This document shows positions 45,550 through 56,682 of a DNA stretch of 64,000 nucleotides, piece by piece. The stretch covers positions 620,001 through 684,000 of the forward strand of contig JALRME010000017.1 of the NCBI GenBank assembly GCA_026120035.1. Direction: 5' to 3'. Position numbers and translations under genes: made by a program. Within the stretch, counting starts at the first letter, position 1. Each line of letters opens with the position of its first letter. The DNA comes from Coleophoma eucalyptorum. Lineage: Eukaryota; Ascomycota; Leotiomycetes; Helotiales; Dermateaceae. The notes beneath the pieces are model-generated. The model worked only from the letters and a program-made list of their open reading frames with translations, ran no database searches and was not told where the DNA came from.

Positions 45550-48084
45550 CCAAACTATCCGTGGCTGAGAACATGTTGTGAGGTGAGGGCCTCCGGCATA
45601 TATGATGCAAGTATTTAATATCTTTTCTTTCCTCTCCTCATCGAGAAATAACTAGCACTTTGCACGCAGTTAGCATCAATCAAATGCCTATTTTGCTATG
45701 AGTCCATCGTAGTCTCCTGTGTGACTACATGCCCTGATACGATGTCCTGCTTCCCAGATACCCATGATGAATCTGATGTGGCGACTACCGCGCTCAGCTA
45801 TTGAGAGGATGGTTGAATATTTCTTACTTTATAACGACGGGTCTGACCCGGAGGTTCAATTTTATCCACCCACTGCACGTCGGCAGTTTCCTGTTCAGAA
45901 TTTCCTCCAAAATTAGATCGTGTCGATGTTCATGACTGCAGTAATAACTTCGATAGAAGTTATGTACATGGGAATGTAGAGAAAGTAATGCGAGAGAATT
46001 TCTACTGGATACTTCCCATTGAGAGAATACCATCAAAAGGTGCATCTACCACTGGGTGATGTAAGATGGACGACTAGGTTGTAATTGGGAAAGCAAAATT
46101 ATATCATCTCCTAATTTACTTCAATTGAAACTGTGGGCATTGGGGCTCTGATGAATACGATAGTATGCTACTTACTTTCATTTTGAATTGAATCTCATTC
46201 TTTGGGTAGTGTGTTACATGCAAATGGATTTAAGAATATATTGTTTTATGATTAGCATCAGCCCGAGCTTGGAAGTTGCCGCAAGACTGCATCCACAAAT
46301 GAGATATCTGATAGAGCTATTTATGCTATTTGAAGACCGGAAATGGCTCCAGTTGTACGACGTAGGGCTGAGCAAAGTGGATGTCTTGTCGCGGTATTAT
46401 TATACGCCCGAGCTTTTCTCCGTGCTCGTTTCTTAGCGAATGCTTCCTCAAGTCTTCTCCTCCTTTTCTCAAACTTTCCACACGAGAGTTCGAAGCCATC
46501 TAATTCAGTTTCTGAAATAATAGTTATTCAGATATACGGAGCGCAAATGGCTCTTGTCAATACTTGCTATATTGTATTTACCAAGCCGGATATCATACTG
46601 GAGCTTGGCGGCGCAGATACTGTAGATAATACGCCAAGATCTCCAACACTCCACACTTTGCACCTAATCCAGCGATTCTTTAGTCATGGGACGGCTCAGC
46701 CCCACTTACCCATGTTATGGTGAGCAACTCGGTCTCAAAGTCTCGGTCACAAGGAAGCCTCCTCAAGCCGCAATTCTGTCGAAATGGAACTTGCAGAGAG
46801 CGACGCTGTCCCCGGACTGCGGATAACTTCCAAATGCTCATTATTCGGCTCTGAACAGTTTATCCGACGTGCCATGAATTGCATTTCTATCAAGGCGTAT
46901 CATTTCCTTACGAGTCAGTGAGAGTGGAGATCCTAGGAATGGCCTCTCGCTTACATCGTGGCCAAACCAAATACCTTACAGCTGGGACCACTTGGGAGAT
47001 GAGATATGTGGGACTGAGATTTCAGGTTTAAACTGAGTTGATTCAATTCAGTCTGGAGAATTAAATCGGAGGTCTCCAAGGTAGTATATAAATGATTCTG
47101 TAGCCTAAAGCATATTAAGTTTTTGATACCAGTTAAGAATATGAAATATAAATGGCGCCGTCATATGTAAGAACCTGTAACAGAGATACAGATATCTCAT
47201 GTTCAGTAGTACTAACTCTACAGAATACGCACGTGTTGTCCTTCGGGTTCCGCTGATGAAAATCAAACAATCCAGTCGTTAATTCAATCGTTTCTACAAT
47301 ATGGCAAGTATCCTTGGTCACCTCTTAATAGACATGGTTCCACTTTCAAATGCTGAATAACTTGCCTTACGAGCTCAGATACCTTTGTGAATTTGACTCC
47401 CACTCTTCTATCCTCATGCGGCGCATCGGCTTGCCTTTCAACCGTTCGAATGATAGCATCAACCCCAGGAACGCTGCATGAATGACGTAGGTTAGCTATT
47501 AACCTGGCCATTCAGTTCATACTAGCTCCCCTTTTCTATACTATTACTATTTTATTTATATTCTCCTCTAGCTATCATAAGGCTAGTCTATATGTTAATT
47601 CAGCAATATTTAGGAGCAGAGCATGCTGTACCTAGATTTGAACGTCTTTTAATGTTGCCGTACTAAATGCTCTCGACAGATAGTAGAAGGATTGATCAGT
47701 GGTGCTTAGGAAGGAAGAGTTGAAAGATAATGCTAGAAAGGCTAGTGCAGGAATGGACGGAGTGTAAAAGCCTGGAGTAAGAGGTTGGAGGACTGATTTC
47801 TGGAAATGTTGCAGGGTATGCATAGCGACCACTTAAAAAAGAAACGGATAGGCAGCGAAATCCCCGTACCTATCTACTATCTTCTATACCTTAACAACTT
47901 CTTTGCTGGGCTTAGTATACGGTCGGCCGGAACAACTTCAATCCTGCGGCACGGGTTTCACGGATCATTTGTTCCCATTTCAGTATATAACCTCCCACTT
48001 TAGCGAGATTTACACAGAACAACATCATCGACGATCGGATCAGTCGCCAAGATGCATGGCGCACCTACCCCCTAGTACGCCAAC
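45398..48084. other. Long gene-free spacer
   Basis: 2.7 kb. The first 150 bp are out-of-frame repeat copies. Two minus-strand open frames (47284-47511 and 47632-47832) and a plus-strand frame at 46343-46723 have no recognised motif and no convincing splice link, so no gene is called. The last about 200 bp are the promoter/leader of the regulator gene. Confidence 0.45.
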
Positions 48085-50605
48085 ATGTCGAACTCAACAT
48101 CCGGTGTTGAGGTGCAGACGAAGAGTAGAGTTGTTAATGCGTGTGTTCTCCTTCCTCAGGTGCTTGCTTGCTTGAACTGATACGACCAAGCTGCCGAAAA
48201 TGTAGGCGGCGGAAAGTGAAATGTTCAGGAACAGCTCCATGTCTGAACTGTGTGAATCGAGGCCAAACTTGCATATTTGATGAAGCAGATAGACGGATTG
48301 TAATTTCAGAAAGGTTGCTCACCATAAAACGTTATCAGTAGCACGTACAATTCGAGCTAACGACCACCGAAAGTCATTTGCGCGACCTTGAGCGTCGTGC
48401 GACGGCACCTCACAACGGATCCCCTCGCTCAAACAATCCAGGCCCATCCCTGGGGGCTATGAAGCACTCTGAAGAGCAGCGGGATCAATTCTTTCGGGAA
48501 CCGAGAGTTTCCGGTACACCCGTCCAGAACCAAACTCATATGGAATCTCATGGTCAATCACCCCCGCCAATGAATAATCCCAGAGAAATGAATAGATTTA
48601 AAGGTATAGTCGCTGGTCTTTGGGCATACAAGAAACTTTTACTGATATATGAAAGTTCAAAATCGGCACGTGTCCACTTGGGCTTTCAGTGAGGAAGTGC
48701 GCCAGGTTCTGGAACCAAGGTCCGGTAAGCAGTCCGACGACTCGAGATCAGGAGATAAAGTCTCTTACATTATATATCCGCGGGATGAAAGTTTATTCGA
48801 TACTTCGACATTAAGTCTCCCACCTAAAGACTATGTCATCCACCTTGCCCAGATCGCAGATTTTCATCTTAATACAAACTACCTCCTTTTTGACCATTCA
48901 GCTTTCTTAGTGCAGCTCAGTAGTACCTCATTACAATCTTTGAAAAAAGCTTCCGAGGTATGGCACGTGAAATTACTAATGGTTATTGCACTGGGCAGGC
49001 TCTTCTTGGGGCGGGGAGCAACGAGCTTTGGACCTCCAGGTATCCGGGAGTTTCTTCAAGGAGCTAACGCCCTTCCATCCAATATCATAATAAATCAAGA
49101 TCCATTCATGGCAATTGAGACACTGTGTCTCTTGGCTAAGTATGCCGAAGCAGCAGATATGCACCATACCGCGTATCTCTATGTAAGTATTTCTCTATCG
49201 CATTCACTGTATGTATACTGACATTCACTAGACAGGACAAGCATCCAGGATAGCTCGCTCCTATGGCTTGGACAAAAAGCGAGATCTATCTAGAAACCCC
49301 GAGCCTGCCCGATATTCCTACATGCAAAATTTATGGTGGGCTATTTGTGTGCTCGATCAAAAGCATTCAGCAACTATCGGTGCTAACATCGACTATCCGG
49401 TTCACGAGCCAGATGACGGCTTATTTTCTCCCGGCGAAGATCTTGGCAGCACGTCAAGTTTTGCGTTACGATTCAACCTTCTTGTAGCCAATCAATTGAC
49501 TAGAGTCATGACGAGTATGCCAAGCAACTTCCTTTTTAAATTTATCTAACATCATAAGCAGCTCTCTCCCAAAACACAAGTGGAGCTGTGATGAGTTCTG
49601 CATTTATGGATGAAATCATGATTGAACTTGGCGCCATGCAACGCCTGGGGCAAGAGGCTCGTAATATGCAACAGCTCTGTTACGATCGGTCTCTTCAGAC
49701 GATCTCAAGGCCCGTAGCAACGCTGCACCTCCTCTACTATCACGTAAATACAAACACTCTGTTTAAGACAACACACTTTCTAAATGTTTGCAGTGCATTA
49801 TCATAGCTACTAAGCCTATCCTCTTGCATCTCATGAAGTTATCTCTTGACCAGGATGACCATAATGCTTCAATGAATGCGTCTTTTGAGCCTGCATTTGC
49901 AATTATGAGAACATGCGTCAATGCCGCATGCCGCAGCCTCAATATAATTTCCGCACTTCGTGAACAAAACCTCCTTGGTTGGTCTCCACACATTTGATCA
50001 TGATATAGATCTGACCACATATAGAGATATTTTCATTCTGCGACCTTGAGATAACTTTCCTAGCTGCATTATCGTTGGTGATTGCCAATGGCATTATCCC
50101 AAATATCACGGAATCTTCCTTTGTCAATGTGGCCAAGGCTGTTCTACAAGATATGAGCCGGGGAGGAAATATTCCTGCTACATTGCTCAAAAGTGAGATA
50201 GATGATGTAGAGAAACTAACTTCCAATCTACCTCCACCTCATACGAGGGCCGGTCACTCAGCCACGGTACAAAGACCTGCTACCATGGTTGAGGATGGAC
50301 GAGTTCTCAACAACGCCATCCTCGATATTATAGAAATTCAACCCGTGGGGAAACAGTCCCACTATGACCCCAGTTTCCGGCAACAAACGACCCCAGGGAC
50401 CTCCATGGGAAATCAACAGCCAAGACATGACATCCGTGAAGCGACGACGCTAACCCACAATCCGTCTTGGAGGCCATCCCTGCCACAGGCAAATAACACC
50501 GTGCCACTACATCCGAACAACATATATATCAACAGCTTCGATGCAGCTGAGAGTGGATTCACGTTCGATATGGAGGGCTTGCAGTGGCTAGATAGCGTAC
50601 AATAG
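48085..50605 (+). CDS. Zn2Cys6 transcription factor 1 of the phosphonate-like locus
   Basis: Nuclear regulator with zinc cluster and fungal_trans domain. Exons: 48085-48140, 48191-48313, 48374-48603, 48656-49182, 49232-49514, 49559-49743, 49794-49977, 50025-50605 (722 aa). The zinc cluster C20-x2-C-x6-C-x5-C-x2-C-x6-C46 is restored across intron 1 (VVNACRKCRRRKVKCSG). The fungal_trans part has LFDTSTLSLPPKDYVIHLAQIADFHLNTNYLLFD, GQASRIARSYGLDKKRDLS and LWWAICVLDQKHSATIGANIDYP, the usual helices with Trp-Trp. It ends in a Gln/Asn/Pro-rich tail with an acidic/aromatic end (FDMEGLQWLDSVQ), a likely activation region. Lies 520 bp upstream of the aldolase on the same strand. It is a candidate for binding the shared CTCGG-N9-CCGAG dyads. 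Target and ligand unknown. Confidence 0.88.
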
Positions 50606-51124
50606 ATCGCGCTTCAGCTTCGGTTCTTTAGAATCGCTTTTATTTGGGACAAAATAAATAGAGTTAAATGTGGCGGGGACACAAATCAGGCTTTGATAGA
50701 ATGGAATAGAATAATTTATATCTATCTTTTTTCATACTAAGTAGGCAAAACGACATTGCCTCTGATCTCATACGAAGTATAGTGACCAGTTTTCAGCTTT
50801 AAGTCCCCGAGCGGAGCCAAGACAGCTTGCGATTCTCGGGGAAAGCCTCCGAGCGGAGAGCGGAGATGATTGGCATTTGACGGAAATAATCGTCAGCGGG
50901 GCGGAGATATCTCGCCTTCTCGGGCAACAGGACGGCGCGACGCACGTTCAACACTCTACGGGCGCACACACGTCTAAGAAAACACCTTCTCTGCCATACG
51001 CCGCTCCTAGGTGCAATGCACAACTCTCTTACTAATTGGCGCTACCAAACCTCTATTGCTTGTGGGCAACCCAGACCTCTTCTGCTCATTCCGATCGCTC
51101 TTCGTTGAGCTCTTAATAAGCGGG
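50606..51124. other. Promoter region of the HpcH/HpaI aldolase
   Basis: 519 bp rich in CGG/CCG triplets between 50805 and 50950, unlike flanking AT-rich spacers. It holds one CTCGG-N9-CCGAG dyad (separate entry) and two CCGAGCGG (CCG-N2-CGG) elements at 50807-50814 and 50849-50856, 42 bp apart. CGG triplets are the half-sites read by Zn2Cys6 proteins. Confidence 0.6.
50835..50853. promoter_or_regulatory. CTCGG-N9-CCGAG dyad upstream of aldolase
   Basis: Exact inverted repeat, CTCGG at 50835-50839 and CCGAG at 50849-50853, 272 bp before the aldolase ATG. Inverted CGG triplets with a fixed gap are the standard form of a Zn2Cys6 dimer site. The same dyad recurs upstream of the aminotransferase. 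Confidence 0.6.
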
Positions 51125-52033
51125 ATGCTTCAAAATAACCTCCTCCACAATGTGGCTCAAAATCGAATATGCACTGTAAAATCAAAGAAACCCAAATCTC
51201 CATAGCACCAGAACTTCATTAATACGGTCAGGCACTCGGCGTCAAGCTTTGCGCTAGCAGCGAGATCATCCCTCTAGCTAAAGCTGCGGGATATGATTCC
51301 GTCTTCATCGATCTGGAGCACTCAGTATTCTCAATCAAAGACGCAAGCAGATTATGTTCAGCGTCGCTCCTTGCGAAAATCACCCCCTTCGTACGTGTGC
51401 CGTATCAATGCGGTAATGGATATGTGCAAAGAGTTCTTGATGGCGGCGCTATGGGGATTGTGTTCCCTCATATTAGCACCGTTGGTAATGTCTTCTCATG
51501 CTGCATTTCTACTGAGAGTAGACAACTGACCGCAAATAGAGGAAGCAAAAGCTGCAGTAGCATCAACCAAGTTTCCGCCGAAGGGGAAACGCTCCCTTAC
51601 AGCGGCATTACCACAGTTCGATTTCCAGAGGATTGGGGCAAGGGATGTGATCCAGCAGCTTGATGGTGTTGGATCAACCGTGTTCATCATGGTTGAGACC
51701 TGCGAGTGTCTCGCGAATATCGATGCAATTGCAGCAGTAGAAGGAGTCGATGTCTTACTACTCGGAGCCAACGACCTTTCGTTAGAGCTTGGCATTCTAG
51801 GGGATTGGGAGCACGAAATATTTCAAGCTGCTCTAGTAACAATTGCTAACGCCGCCAAGAAGGCGGGTAAGATCTTTGGCATTTCGGGATTATACACGCG
51901 GCCGGACATCTGTACGCGCGGGGTGAGGGAGTACGGTGCAAGATACATCCTGGGGCACCTTGATATAGGTTTGCTCGCAATGGCCATGCACAAGAACATG
52001 GAAAATCTGAGAGCTATGGAGGCTATGCCTTGA
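51125..52033 (+). CDS. HpcH/HpaI-family aldolase
   Basis: Class II metal-dependent pyruvate aldolase of the HpcH/HpaI family, cleaving or forming 4-hydroxy-2-oxoacids with pyruvate as one product. Exons 51125-51175, 51232-51484, 51540-52033 (265 aa, normal length). Active-site features: D44 and H47 in FIDLEHSVFS, R72 in FVRVPY, the metal-binding Glu in FIMVETCECLANIDAI and Asp in LLLGANDLSLELG, and the loop PKGKRSLTAALPQF. The first exon of 17 codons is the least certain part; the second exon begins at GVKLCASSEI, where the family normally starts. Located between the regulator and the PEP-mutase-family gene (convergent to the latter). The physiological substrate is unknown; with a phosphonopyruvate enzyme next door, a C-P-containing or pyruvate-derived oxoacid is a reasonable guess. 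Confidence 0.88.
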
Positions 52034-52806
52034 ATGCGTTGTGGAGATATCTCAGTGCTCCATTCACTATGGCACGCTGATGTCCCGCTTCGCAACGCTT
52101 AAGATGGGGGCTTGTAGCCCCAAATCATGTCATCTTGTGAATTTGAAGTAAGATATTTCATGGTTCTCATCTATCCAGGCTTATAGTTATCTATCAGCAG
52201 TCCAAGTTAGTCTAGTCTTAAGATCTCAAGCAGCGGTGCATTTTGCAAGCTAGGACCTACTGTTGCAGTACTACATCCATGTAGTTGGAACGCCCTGCAG
52301 AAAGGTATTTCCACGCTACATTACCGGTATCACAGTTGAGGGCTCGCCAGGATGTAAGGTACATACCTTGCCCTGAGGAATTAGGAACTGTTATCATCAG
52401 TTCCCACAGATCGTGTTAGCATCATGTGATGGTGGGGTCTGGACATCCTTGCCAGCACAAAAGAGTACCGACGGAGGACGAGCCATTATCTGACCTTTCC
52501 GGTGATGACCCACTTCACACCAAAGATGTTCGAAATTCTCAACTCCGTACTTCGCATGCTCGCTCAGCAATTGTTAACGGTGAGCGCAGATAATAAATGT
52601 CCGCGGACTTGCCCTGCCGAGATACCCGGGCGTTCTGCTTAATTCTTAATATGAACTAACAACTCTACAGCGGAGTCGGCGTCGGAAATCCTCACATTAC
52701 CGATGACTCTATTTGAAATAATTCAAGTAGCATTAAGGTGCAATGGAGAGGTAGCAAGTTCATTGAGTGAATGGGCTACTTATACACGAGTTTAAAAAGA
52801 GCCGTC
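52034..52806. other. Convergent intergenic region
   Basis: 773 bp between the 3' ends of the aldolase and the phosphonopyruvate hydrolase-like gene. No gene or repeat seen. Confidence 0.45.
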
Positions 52807-53736
52807 TTAGCGCAAGTAAGCCTTCTCAAGGTCGCGCATAGCAGCATCACCCTGCAGTTCAAATATATCAGACACCGGTGTTATGTGCCTCTCGACTGTG
52901 GCAATACCACCGTCTTCTATAATCCGAACGAATGTATGCCGCATGGCCGCAACCGCTGCTCGGATAGCATGATTTCCGCATATGATAAGGCCGACCTTAT
53001 CAAGAGCCGCCACTTCTGCAAAAGAGAGCTGCGGGTAGCTCGTCGGTACGATTACCAACGGAACATGCCCGGGCCACGCACGGCAAAACGACAGGATCTG
53101 GTCGGGCGTCTTCTGCTTACTATGGATCAATACTGCATCGGCCCCTGCTTCTGCATAAGCAATACCACGCCGTAACGCTTCTTCTTCTCCTAAGTCGGCA
53201 ATCAAAGCTTCCGTTCTTGCTATCACCAACATTGAGCTACTTGCTTTGGCAGCTGCAATTTTGCCTTGGAACTCAGAAACTGTAATCAGTGCCTGGCGCC
53301 CGCCCGGCCGCAAGCTGCTGTCTTTGGGAAAGGTTTTGTCCTCAATGACAACTGCAGCGGCACCTGCTGCCTCAAATTGTGGTACGGCATAAGCAACATT
53401 GACTGCATTGCCGAACCCCGTGTCCATATCAACGATCAGAGGTAGGCCGTGTACCTCGCCCATGGCGCGTGTCATCCCGAGAATTGTGCTCATCGGCAAA
53501 ATGCTAGCATCGGGGACAGCGTAAGAGGCGGATAGTTCAAAGCCGCTAACCCATACTGCATCGAAACGTGCTTCAGCAACGAGCTTTGCAGCCATTGGAT
53601 TGTGGGCGGCCATGGCAATGGCCGGTTTGTGCACATTCAATGCAGCGCGCAGCGCATCTATCTTAGATTTTGGAGTTGTTTGGTGGAGAGCAATGTTCGA
53701 TGGGGACGTAATCTGGACTTCAGATGAAGTTGCCAT
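52807..53736 (-). CDS. Phosphonopyruvate hydrolase-like protein (PEP mutase/isocitrate lyase superfamily)
   Basis: Intronless, 309 aa. It belongs to the PEP mutase branch of the isocitrate lyase superfamily: it has the EDKxxxxx signature (E132-D-K134-TFPKD-S140-S141) instead of the KKCGH active-site loop of isocitrate lyase, dimethylmalate lyase or oxaloacetate hydrolase. In PEP mutase the signature ends Asn-Ser; in phosphonopyruvate hydrolase the Asn is Thr; here it is Ser140, closer to the hydrolase. The rest of the protein (EFQGKIAAA, ADAVLIHSKQKTPDQIL, GNHAIRAAV) also follows the hydrolase pattern. Metal and substrate residues present: D103 and D105 (VDMDTGFG), R174 (IARTEAL), H205. Predicted reaction: phosphonopyruvate to pyruvate plus phosphate. 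A mutase (PEP to phosphonopyruvate, a synthesis step) is not excluded. Upstream lies a near-copy of the locus dyad. Confidence 0.87.
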   Translation of the reverse strand: MATSSEVQITSPSNIALHQTTPKSKIDALRAALNVHKPAIAMAAHNPMAAKLVAEARFDAVWVSGFELSASYAVPDASILPMSTILGMTRAMGEVHGLPLIVDMDTGFGNAVNVAYAVPQFEAAGAAAVVIEDKTFPKDSSLRPGGRQALITVSEFQGKIAAAKASSSMLVIARTEALIADLGEEEALRRGIAYAEAGADAVLIHSKQKTPDQILSFCRAWPGHVPLVIVPTSYPQLSFAEVAALDKVGLIICGNHAIRAAVAAMRHTFVRIIEDGGIATVERHITPVSDIFELQGDAAMRDLEKAYLR

Positions 53737-54694
53737 TTTCGGTAAATTGTGAAGACACTAAAAGCACGAAATAAGTCGTAATAGCTAGGACATGTGCGGC
53801 TTGAATTAGAGAGTAAGGTGAAAGGCAGCTATTGAAGAATGCGAGAAATACCTTACTTGAAAAACGAAAGGCATATTATATACTATTAGAGTAATGCGCG
53901 GAAAAGAAGCCATATGGAAGGAGTGCCCCCAGCTTGTGAGCAAGACGTTTTATGATGTCAGAACATAATTATGGTAGCACCTATAATTTGATGTCCTATG
54001 CTGACAGCCAAGCATTCGGGTCGGATGCCTACATACGCGTCGATTATTCGGATCTCGTCCCCGTGCTCGGAGCAGGTCTGCGAGAGATGCCTGCGAGGCG
54101 TGAGCATGCATGGATTCTGAGTGGATAATCGAGCGTGGCAAAGTCTACCTCATCTGCAGTCGCAATTGTGTGCTGCTTATTGATTCTCGTCGAGGATTTA
54201 ACTTTTTAAAAGTATAGATCTTGTTGAAAGAAAGGGGTCATGTGGTCACGCGACAGGCACCTACATGTAAATAGACTCCCAGGCAGACCTTCACCTTCTT
54301 TCTACAATGTCAATGTCAATACCCTCAATTCTCACCCTCTCTATTGATCCCTTATATCGTTGCTTTCGATAGATCTTCACTATTAATGTTAAATTAATTT
54401 TTTTTTTTCTGGGAAAGTGGGCGGAAACAAAAATGGAAATTTTAAGAAAAGGATATTAACAAAGCTTCGCAGTTCAGCAGTTTGTTATTAGCGCAGCATT
54501 TCGTGTACTGACCCAGCATCTAAGTTTCAAGAGCAAGATTTTAACCTGACTTATATAATTTGGCTGAACTACTGAATCTCACGAGAACAGCCCATCAATA
54601 AGTTTCAATCCGTTCCCGCTTGTAGGCCAAAAATTCTTTCACTTGTCGAAGCTGGTCACCCCACTTACACTCGACTACTCCAAGCCATCCCAGC
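53737..54694. other. Promoter of phosphonopyruvate hydrolase-like gene and 3' flank of aminotransferase
   Basis: 958 bp between two minus-strand genes. Holds a near-match of the CTCGG-N9-CCGAG dyad at 54066-54084 and a T-rich run near 54400. No gene seen. Confidence 0.5.
54066..54084. promoter_or_regulatory. CTCGG-N9-GCGAG (one mismatch) upstream of phosphonopyruvate hydrolase-like gene
   Basis: CTCGG at 54066-54070, nine-base spacer, then GCGAG at 54080-54084: nine of ten positions match the dyad seen at the aldolase and aminotransferase. It is 330 bp upstream of the ATG at 53736. Confidence 0.45.
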
Positions 54695-56363
54695 TTACAA
54701 GTTGTCTCGTACAACAATGTCCAATGCCTTGGCCACTGTGTTTATATTGCTCGGATTCAACCCCGCGATATTGATCCTTCCATTAGTGGGGAGATGTACA
54801 TGGAACTCGTGTACAAGACGTTCGACTTGTGATGGAGTCAAGTCAAGAAAGCTATATATTGTCAGTGGTGCTCCGACTCTATATAAGTGCGCCATACCTG
54901 AACAGTCCGTTTTCCTGGACAATATGCTCCCATTTTTTTGGTGTCTGTGCTTATCAGCTGTTGACAACTACAATGCAATACTGAGGATCACCTACCTTAT
55001 ACTCCAGATTCAATAGCTTGTATAGATTTTCTCTGTTGTTCCGGAGTCGTTCTCTCATCTGCGAGACTTCCCGGATCCTAGATGCTGGTTAAAGGGGTCT
55101 GGATATGTTGATGGAAACACTTACCAATCAGCCTCTAACGCATCCGAGGTCAGGATATTTGTTACAAGTCGAGCTCCATAATGAGGCGAGGAGGAGAATT
55201 CCCATCTGATTATACTTCTCAGCCGATCGACTACCAGAGGAGTGACCGCTGCATCGTTGTTCACAACATGCAGTGCGCCCACTCGTTCTCCGTATAGTCC
55301 CATGTTCTTGGAGAAGGACTGGCAAACCTAGAGATCTAAGTGTGAGCCTTCTCTGTTATTTCCGGAGCAAGTCGATTGCAAGTACATACAATTATTTCAT
55401 GACCCTCCTGTACGAATAGTCGGACACCGAATGCGTCTTCTTCAATGCCGTTGCCAAAGCCTTGATAAGCGATATCTATCGACTCTTAGCAATGCATCAA
55501 AAATCTGCGGCGCAGAACTCACCCAGGAAAGGAAACTGATTGTGGCGTTTCATCTCGTTGGCCACTTCCGCCCACTGCGCCTTGGATAGATCCATGCCAC
55601 ATGGATTATGGCAGCAACCTTGTAAAACAAAAATGCTGTTCTTTGGAGCAGTTCTGATATTCTCGAGTATTGTGTCGATATCCACCTTCTTCTCCTTCTT
55701 ATCGTAGTAATTGTAAGATCGCGTCTCAAAGCCGACGTGCTCGAATAGCGGCTGATAATTGCCCCAGGCTGGAGTACCAATATACACTAAGCCGCTCGAG
55801 TTTGGGAGAAATTGTTTTAAAAAGGCTGCGCCAACATGATTGGCACCAGTGCCGGAAATAGTCTGAACAGAAGCTATCTACGTTCTGGTCAGATTTGGAT
55901 TGCTGCCGGTGCTCGATTTACTCACCCGATTCTTAACAAGTGCTTCACATTCACCACCAAAGAGTAGTCGTTGAGCAGCCGTGAGAAATGCTGGAGATCC
56001 GGTGGTAAGTTCATACTGGTACGAATTAATTCGAGATAATTGGCACAAGTCATGGGCTGCATACATCATGCCCTGGGTTTTGATCGTTCAGAATGGACTT
56101 GGCCTAAGAGGACTATCAGCTATTCAATTCACAGTTGCTTGCAGTATCTAAGAACGAAAAGGTTAGACGACTTATAACACTTGTATCTTACATACTTTTG
56201 ACAACGCCGGGAGCTCATAGTAGGCACCGCTCTCATCTCGATAAACTCCTGCACCTAGGTCGATCTTCTCCGGGTTAGAGTCGTTTCGGAGACGCAACGT
56301 TAAATCAAACATTGGGTCTTTAGGACCGGGGCCAATATTAGCAAAGAGTCCTAGCGTAGCCAT
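54695..56363 (-). CDS. Class I aminotransferase (aspartate/aromatic type)
   Basis: PLP-dependent aspartate aminotransferase family enzyme, 408 aa, nine exons: 56363-56196, 56103-56065, 56015-55926, 55877-55523, 55475-55390, 55327-55125, 55077-54996, 54944-54898, 54851-54695. All junctions keep frame and restore family blocks. Motifs: GVYRDESGAYYELPALSKA, TISGTGANHVGA, LQGCCHNPCGMD (Asn/Pro pocket), FLDIAYQGFGNG (PLP-ring Asp-x-Ala-Tyr), SFSKNMGLYGERVG with PLP lysine K253, and NGRINIAGLN with the carboxylate-binding Arg. The N-terminus is short with no obvious mitochondrial presequence, so cytosolic. Next to a phosphonopyruvate hydrolase-like gene on the same strand, with two exact CTCGG-N9-CCGAG dyads upstream. 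That context suggests transamination of phosphonoalanine/phosphonopyruvate, as in bacterial phosphonoalanine use; general aspartate or aromatic amino-acid transamination remains possible. Confidence 0.92.
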
Positions 56364-56529
56364 GATGCAAAATTCGAAAATAAAAAACAGGTACGTCCTA
56401 TGTACGATTTGAATTTTTAATAGAAAGGCTAACTACTCTTCAAGAAATATATATACACTTGCCCAACTATTAATCCCAGCAAATTCACAACCACGGAAGG
56501 AAACCTGCTATAAGATACCGAATCTTAGA

Positions 56530-56548
56530 CTCGGAGGGCTTACCCGAG
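56530..56548. promoter_or_regulatory. CTCGG-N9-CCGAG dyad, aminotransferase-proximal
   Basis: CTCGG at 56530-56534 and CCGAG at 56544-56548, 167 bp upstream of the aminotransferase ATG. Exact match, including spacing, to the aldolase dyad. Confidence 0.6.
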
Positions 56549-56663
56549 AGCAAGCTTCTATTAGAGTGTCTTATAGGTTGAAGGAATATAGCGTGCTCTA
56601 ACAGTTCTCGGAAGTGGAGAGATAGCCCCGTGAATTAGCCATGGGAAGGTCTCCCGAGTCTTC

Positions 56664-56682
56664 CTCGGCTACGGAATCCGAG
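56664..56682. promoter_or_regulatory. CTCGG-N9-CCGAG dyad, aminotransferase-distal
   Basis: CTCGG at 56664-56668 and CCGAG at 56678-56682, 301 bp upstream of the aminotransferase ATG; further single CCGAG boxes flank it (about 56654 and 56693). Confidence 0.6.

Noticed and set aside
45045..45610. Minus-strand proteins rich in VVDHP motifs
   Set aside because: They are the antisense reading of the EWDGLxRR minisatellite and have no independent support.
47284..47832. Possible two-exon minus-strand gene in the 45.4-48.1 kb spacer
   Set aside because: No GT..AG junction joins the two frames into a recognisable protein, and neither piece has a known motif.
50807..50856. Paired CCGAGCGG elements as the main operator of the locus
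   Set aside because: Present only at the aldolase promoter; the CTCGG-N9-CCGAG dyad is the element shared with the other genes.
52807..53736. Isocitrate lyase, dimethylmalate lyase or oxaloacetate hydrolase
   Set aside because: These have a KKCGH/KRCGH-type active-site loop; this protein has EDKTFPKDSS, the mutase/phosphonopyruvate hydrolase form.
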